Positions 59,654 through 64,000 of a DNA stretch of 64,000 nt are shown piece after piece. Below the pieces are notes generated by a model that searched no databases, was not told the origin of the DNA, and saw nothing but the letters and a program-made list of their open reading frames with translations. The position numbers and the translations under genes were made by a program. Positions within the stretch are counted from its first letter, which is position 1, and every line of letters begins with the position of its first letter. This DNA comes from Haliotis asinina. Its lineage: Eukaryota; Mollusca; Gastropoda; Lepetellida; Haliotidae. The stretch covers positions 7,495,501 to 7,559,500 of the forward strand of contig NC_090288.1 in the NCBI RefSeq assembly GCF_037392515.1. Direction: 5' to 3'.

Positions 59654-59995
59654 ACTCAAGCTACCCAGGTATGCCAGAAACATGTAGGTAGCTAAGTCCC
59701 AGATTTCAGTTACCCAGGTGTGCCAGGAACATGCAGGGAGCTAAGTCCCAGATTTCAGGTACCGAGGTGTGCCAGCAACATGCAGGTAGCTAAGTCTCAG
59801 ATTTCAGTTACCCAGGTGTGCCAGCAACATGCAGGGAGCTAAGTCCCAGATTTCAGTTACCCAGGTGTGCCAGCAACATGCAGGTAGCTAAGTCCCAGAT
59901 TTCAGTTACCCAGGTGTGCCAGAAACATGCAGGGAGCTAAGTCCCAGATTTCAGTTACCGAGGTGTGCCAGAAACATGCAGGTAGCTAAGTCCGA
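59654..59995. repeat. 49-bp minisatellite, about 7 units
   Basis: Units of 'cagatttcagttacccaggt' plus 'gtgccagcaacatgcagg' and 'tagctaagtcc', period 49 bp. It begins about 110 bp past the stop codon of unit 6, in its likely 3' UTR or flank. A single diverged unit is present at 52268-52312 beside gene 5. Confidence 0.92.
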
Positions 59996-60102
59996 GAAGA
60001 GTTCATCCTGTGAAAAGCTATTTGATCTCTAACGTTGCTTATTTCACAAATTCTGTTGCAAGAGGATAGACTACCAATAATATTACAGATTGTCCATTGA
60101 TT

Positions 60103-61341
60103 TCAAAGGTCTTTTTCACAGATGTAGAACTTTGATTCCGACCCTTTCCTGTCTTGCCACAGATATGCCTTGCCACCTTTGTTGGCGGCGATGTAATCTC
60201 TGTCATCAGTGGTATTAGTCGGGAAGCCAGGCTTCCAGGCAAAGTATGTCATAGGTCGGCCATCATGGAACACCCATTGTCCTTCATTTGCCGCATCAGA
60301 ACCATCGATGAAGTAGCTTTTGACCGTACTTGCTGGAAGATTTAAAGAAGTACTATGGACATATTTCTTTTGAAAAGTGAAAATTATTACTTTAAATGGA
60401 CATAAAATGACATGAAAAGTGACATAATTCCCGCAGCAAATTATCAAAGTGATGAAAGTGAAGGTCGTAGTTTAAAATAAAGTTAAATGTGAATGGTTAC
60501 GTGAAGGTCACCAAAATAGACTTGGGTATCCCCTGGATATAGCTTGGTATCATATATGAAGAGAATCCAGTGAACAGATCTTGACATGGGCGGATCTAGA
60601 AATTTGTCGACGTGGTCTTAATTAATTTTGAAAAGGGACTCAGGGGGTAGAAAATAAAAGACTCTAGTCAACAATTCTTCAGATATTCAAATTCACGTAT
60701 CTACGGCGAAGGGCGGGGCCTAATATTACATCCCGCTTCGCGCTCAACGCGCGGCAAGGGATGGAAAAAAAATAGGAGTGTTTACCCTACTAATCCCAAG
60801 TCTCCAATACTTTCTGGGAATATACATAAAATCCCGCCGTTATCGAAATCGAATGAGAAATTGTGTAATCTTTGACAAGCATTTTGAGAAACATTTGCTG
60901 CACCCTATTCCGCTACGGATACTTTGTTAGAGCGTTGGAACAAGAACAAAAAATGAATTAAATAAAGGAGGGGTGAAAGGGTAATACGATTCATGACGTT
61001 TACCTAACCAGAAAAATCCATGGTATATTGAAGCACCATTACAATATGGTTTCGATGGTGGTCAGGTCATCGTTGTTGTTATTCAGTTACTTCAGTGACT
61101 AACAGTATGGATATGATGTTGATTGCGATCGATGGGTGGCTAGGAAGGAACATTTACAAACCCGATGACGATGTGATCTGCTTGACGATGTGGTTCTGCT
61201 TGTCTGCGCTGTCTATCACCAGCAAGTGTTCTCCTCTTGACGCACAATCAGCAAGACCGTCGTTGTAATATATATCGTCAAGGTGAAGCTGGTAGCAGAT
61301 GTTGAGGAGGCGGTTGTGGACGTATCCAAATGGACAAACAC
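60103..61341 (-). CDS. PAN-CTLD protein, unit 6 (exons 2 and 3 intact; exon 1 not in window)
   Basis: Exons 61162-61341 (180 nt) and 60103-60332 (230 nt), joined in phase 1 (donor tcatcgg|gtttgt, acceptor cttccag; exon 2 acceptor tcttag). Exon 2 reads VCPFGYVH, NICYQLHLDDIYYND, ADC, LLVIDSADKQ. Exon 3 reads KSYFIDGSDAANEGQWVF, FAWKPGFPTN, LWQDRKG and FYICEKDL, stop TGA. All key residues agree with gene 5, its nearest relative. No PAN exon is visible up to 64000, 2.66 kb upstream; intron 1 is 1.8 kb in gene 5 but 3.7 kb in gene 1, so exon 1 may lie beyond the edge, or the gene may be headless. Confidence 0.75.
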
Positions 61342-61424
61342 CTAAGATACACTATACCAGTTATCGACGATACACATGGTAAAAAAATAGCGCAACATAT
61401 ATGGCTTTTAACTCCCATATATAG

Positions 61425-61762
61425 TCAGTTTGCAGTGAAAACGTAACGATGAAATTAATTTTAAACAAAAAGGTAAATCAATAAAATAAGATCGTTAATG
61501 CTCATAGTTTTATCTTCCCAACAGAACATTTATATCTCAGAAAGTTAGGAAAAAAGTTGTTTAACAAAAGTTCACAGATTCAAATGGCTATTATTGCCTT
61601 TCAAGGGGATATGGACATTAAATGAAACACCAAGAACAAGTTAACGCTCATCACATACCGCACATGCATTTGTTTCACTATTCCAACTATAGCGTGTACT
61701 TTATTTGCTTTCTTCTGTTGAGTGAAATTCATCAGTACCTTTTCACTGCAAACAAACTATAG
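61425..61762. mobile_element. TIR-flanked insertion in intron 1 of unit 6, about 335 bp
   Basis: Inverted ends 'gtttgcagtgaaaacg' (61430) and 'ttttcactgcaaacaaac' (61740). Flanking 'tatag' is present on both sides. In gene 5 the flanking intron sequences are continuous (near 53455-53505), so this is an insertion. No coding sequence. Confidence 0.55.
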
Positions 61763-63641
61763 ACATTACCGTTCGCGTCATAATAATACTTGTACGATTA
61801 TTTTGAACCTTCGGGCACATCATGCATTGATTTTATGGACGTGCTAAGATCAAACGCGAGTACCACATGCAATACGTTTTCCCGTCATTAAGCAAATATG
61901 TTTCGATAAACCACATAGTGTATAACTTGTAAAATTGATCGATGTCGTTGTTGGTAAGGCAAATAAGTAGGTAATCGATTGTCAGCTTCTCAAAGGTGTT
62001 GAATTATTGGTATGTGAAATGATATTATGTCACTGGGGTTTTTGAAAACGATATTGGCTCACATCCATCGACTTGAGCCGATTGGAAAGAACAAACATGA
62101 GCAAACTGATGGCATTAAGGATCATTAGCGTTCAGGTCGATCAAGAGTGACAACTCCTTAGAAAGATACAGTCATGCTCAGATCACAAGACTTAATCCAG
62201 TTATGTCAAATAGCGTGTCAAAAGCTTGTGGATTCGATCTCGCCGTTTGTGCAATGAAAAGGTAATCATTTTAGTTTGATGAAGGGTGTATAACGTTGCA
62301 TATGAAAAGAGACAGTGTCAATATCAATCAACATTTGGAGGCCACACATACGTTCCCGTTCCGGGTGGTTTCCATCTTCGATGTCTCCACTATACCACTA
62401 TAGATGGATGTACCTATGGCACAACCCGATAATGTCATTAATGTTCATTTTATTACCTCCCTTTGCTGGCTCCGCATTCTCACAGTAGCCAATTATCTAA
62501 GCCAACGTCACAACCGAGCTTGCCGGTGTCAACGAAGATAGCGGTCACAGCTGCGAAGGTTTGTTCGCACGGCGACTTAAATTTGTGGAAATCATACTGA
62601 CAAATTGACAGGTCCGAAACTTAAAAAAGTGTATATGCAAGAACTCCTTGCATCCAGTCTATAGTGGAGATTCATTGGAACTTATACGTATACGCAAGAG
62701 ACATGGTCGTTTCATTTCAAGTAGTTTCACCCGAGCTGTTCCATTCTATTTCCAAACTAGGTCAGTTCATCCAATACTAGTGTTGTTCCACCCCTAATCA
62801 AATCTGTCATACCCAACTAATTGAAATACTATCGAATGTTATTAATGCTTTGTCTGATTATCTTCATCAGAAATGTTTCACAAAAATCAGGTAAGTGCTG
62901 TTGTGTCAGTGTTGAGATGACACATAGGACTTTCTCATCTAATCTGAAAATTTAAATGAACATTTAAATAAGTCAACACAGACTTAGACATTACACTTTG
63001 TGCCATGGCGACTGCATGTTCGGAAGATCTGCTTCTCGTCTTAAAAACCACAGGGTTCTATGTCCACTTTTGACAAATTTGAGTTAATACGCTCGGGGTA
63101 GGTTTTGGAGCATAATCTATTACTCTAGCAACTTTTTACTGTGTTTTCTTGATTTGAAGGTGTTTTTTTTTCAAGAGCATATTTCATGCGAAATCCCATG
63201 TTGTTAGTTTTCCAGTGACTAATTAGTAGGCTCTGTTTGATCACATAACCTTGAGATTTACCAATTTTGAAGTGATCTTCATATTGAAATGGGACATCTA
63301 ATTCATGTCTTGATTCTGCTTTATTTCCTTAGATATAGTCGTTATGAAAGCACAAAGAGGTTTAAACGATAAAAGCTGTGTTTTCGACACTTAAAACGCT
63401 TTGGTTTCGAGAGAGATGACGATTTCTTTGGTCAAGTGTTCTATCTCCAATCATTTTGAGAGAGTTTCGTATTTATTTTAATTCATTTGCCCTTTTCTGA
63501 TACTGGGTGCTATATCATGTGCAAAATTACAAAGAATTCGATTAAATAGTTTCGAAGACATGTTTCTCCTAAACGTCAAGATCGATTTTCTGGAAAATAG
63601 GTTTGTGTGACTTTGTACTTTGTACACTCTGGTCGTCAGAG
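61763..63641. other. Right-end region, probable intron 1 of unit 6
   Basis: 61790-62270 shares diverged pieces with intron 1 of gene 5. From about 62300 on nothing is recognised; no PAN exon, no tandem repeat. Confidence 0.4.
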
Positions 63642-63717
63642 TCGCAGTCTGCCTGACCCGTGAAGGTCCCGGGGTAAAACTAAACTCACTAACTCACTCA
63701 CTCGCAGTCTGCCTGAC
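63642..63717 (+). mobile_element. 44-bp internally deleted SINE with 16-bp target-site duplication
   Basis: Perfect direct repeats tcgcagtctgcctgac at 63642-63657 and 63702-63717 enclose 63658-63701. The insert is the head of the long SINE (ccgtgaaggtcccgggg) joined directly to its tail (taaaactaaactcac). Confidence 0.9.
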
Positions 63718-64000
63718 AGTAATAATGATAATGATCATTGTATGCTAGGATGAAACAATCTCTAAATGGTTTGTAACTGTGTGGGGTGAAATAACCTGGG
63801 TGAAACAGTCTGGGGTGAAAATGTGCTGAGATCAGCGTGTTTAACGTCAAATAACCCGTTATAGCTCCGGAGCATTTGTAACGGGATGTTACAAATTATT
63901 TGTCAGTTGTAGTATCTGAACTGAACTGTTTCATTACTGGTAAACGTGATGAAAATGATCTAACACAAAGCGAGTGGTTTACACACAGTAAGATTAAACA

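Larger units (their letters stand above)
57465..60102. repeat. Duplicated 3' block of unit 6
   Basis: Counterpart of 49380-52419. It holds a shared long SINE (58561-58778, plus), has no MITE of the 50521 type, and has gained a 49-bp minisatellite near its end. No gene inside. Confidence 0.75.

Noticed and set aside
12837-60110. C-terminal KDL of the lectin proteins as an ER-retention signal
   Set aside because: The endings are QKDL or EKDL, which do not fit the KDEL/HDEL pattern; CTLDs commonly end shortly after YICEK.
61342-64000. Search for exon 1 of unit 6
   Set aside because: Neither the conserved 31-nt island nor the VLVSKPF or leader coding sequence was found on the minus strand, so no exon 1 is claimed.

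Overview
This is a eukaryotic window, most probably from a gastropod mollusc of the abalone type (Haliotis). The reasons are spliced host genes with GT-AG introns, AT-rich non-coding DNA, and many copies of SINE families whose tail reads about 'taaactcactcactc' and whose body carries 'cagcaatattccagctat'; I know that body from abalone sequence. The species call is recognition from memory, not a search result.

Layout. 1-2335 is a 53-bp satellite that runs off the left edge. 2664-7701 (minus) holds a small multi-pass membrane protein gene in four short exons, with introns full of MITEs and SINEs. 8.2-12.8 kb is SINE and LINE debris plus the 3' flank of the first lectin gene. From 12.8 kb to the right end is the main feature: a tandem, same-strand (minus) cluster of secreted PAN-CTLD proteins. 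Each gene has exon 1 (signal peptide plus PAN/apple domain), exon 2 (N-terminal half of a C-type lectin-like domain, always 180 nt when intact) and exon 3 (C-terminal half of the domain), joined by two phase-1 introns.

The cluster has seven detectable units. Genes 1, 2, 3 and 5 are intact (12837-19627, 28681-31855, 39969-44157, 52420-55540; 234-235 aa). Unit 4 (46629-48727) is a pseudogene. Unit 6 (60103-61341) has intact exons 2 and 3, with exon 1 not seen before the right edge. A lone decayed exon 3 lies near 36.2-36.4 kb. Flanking DNA was duplicated with the genes, so the blocks can be compared with each other: insertions present in one and absent from another show up as empty sites. Genes 1 and 2 are sisters, and units 4, 5 and 6 form a second close set.

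Between the genes are LINE fragments of at least three kinds on both strands, a Tc1-like transposase fragment, one broken LTR-retrotransposon fossil with a Gag-like part, palindromic MITEs, a 100-bp satellite (25.8-27.6 kb) whose 21-bp ancestor is visible at its right end, and a 49-bp minisatellite next to unit 6 whose single-copy ancestor can be seen next to gene 5.

The lectin-like domain has lost, in every copy, the usual C2-C3 disulfide and the EPN/QPD and WND calcium-sugar signatures, while keeping C1-C4 and the long-form N-terminal pair. The cluster therefore probably makes secreted binding proteins that do not use the classical calcium-dependent sugar site. I saw no rRNA or CRISPR and no convincing functional tRNA gene.
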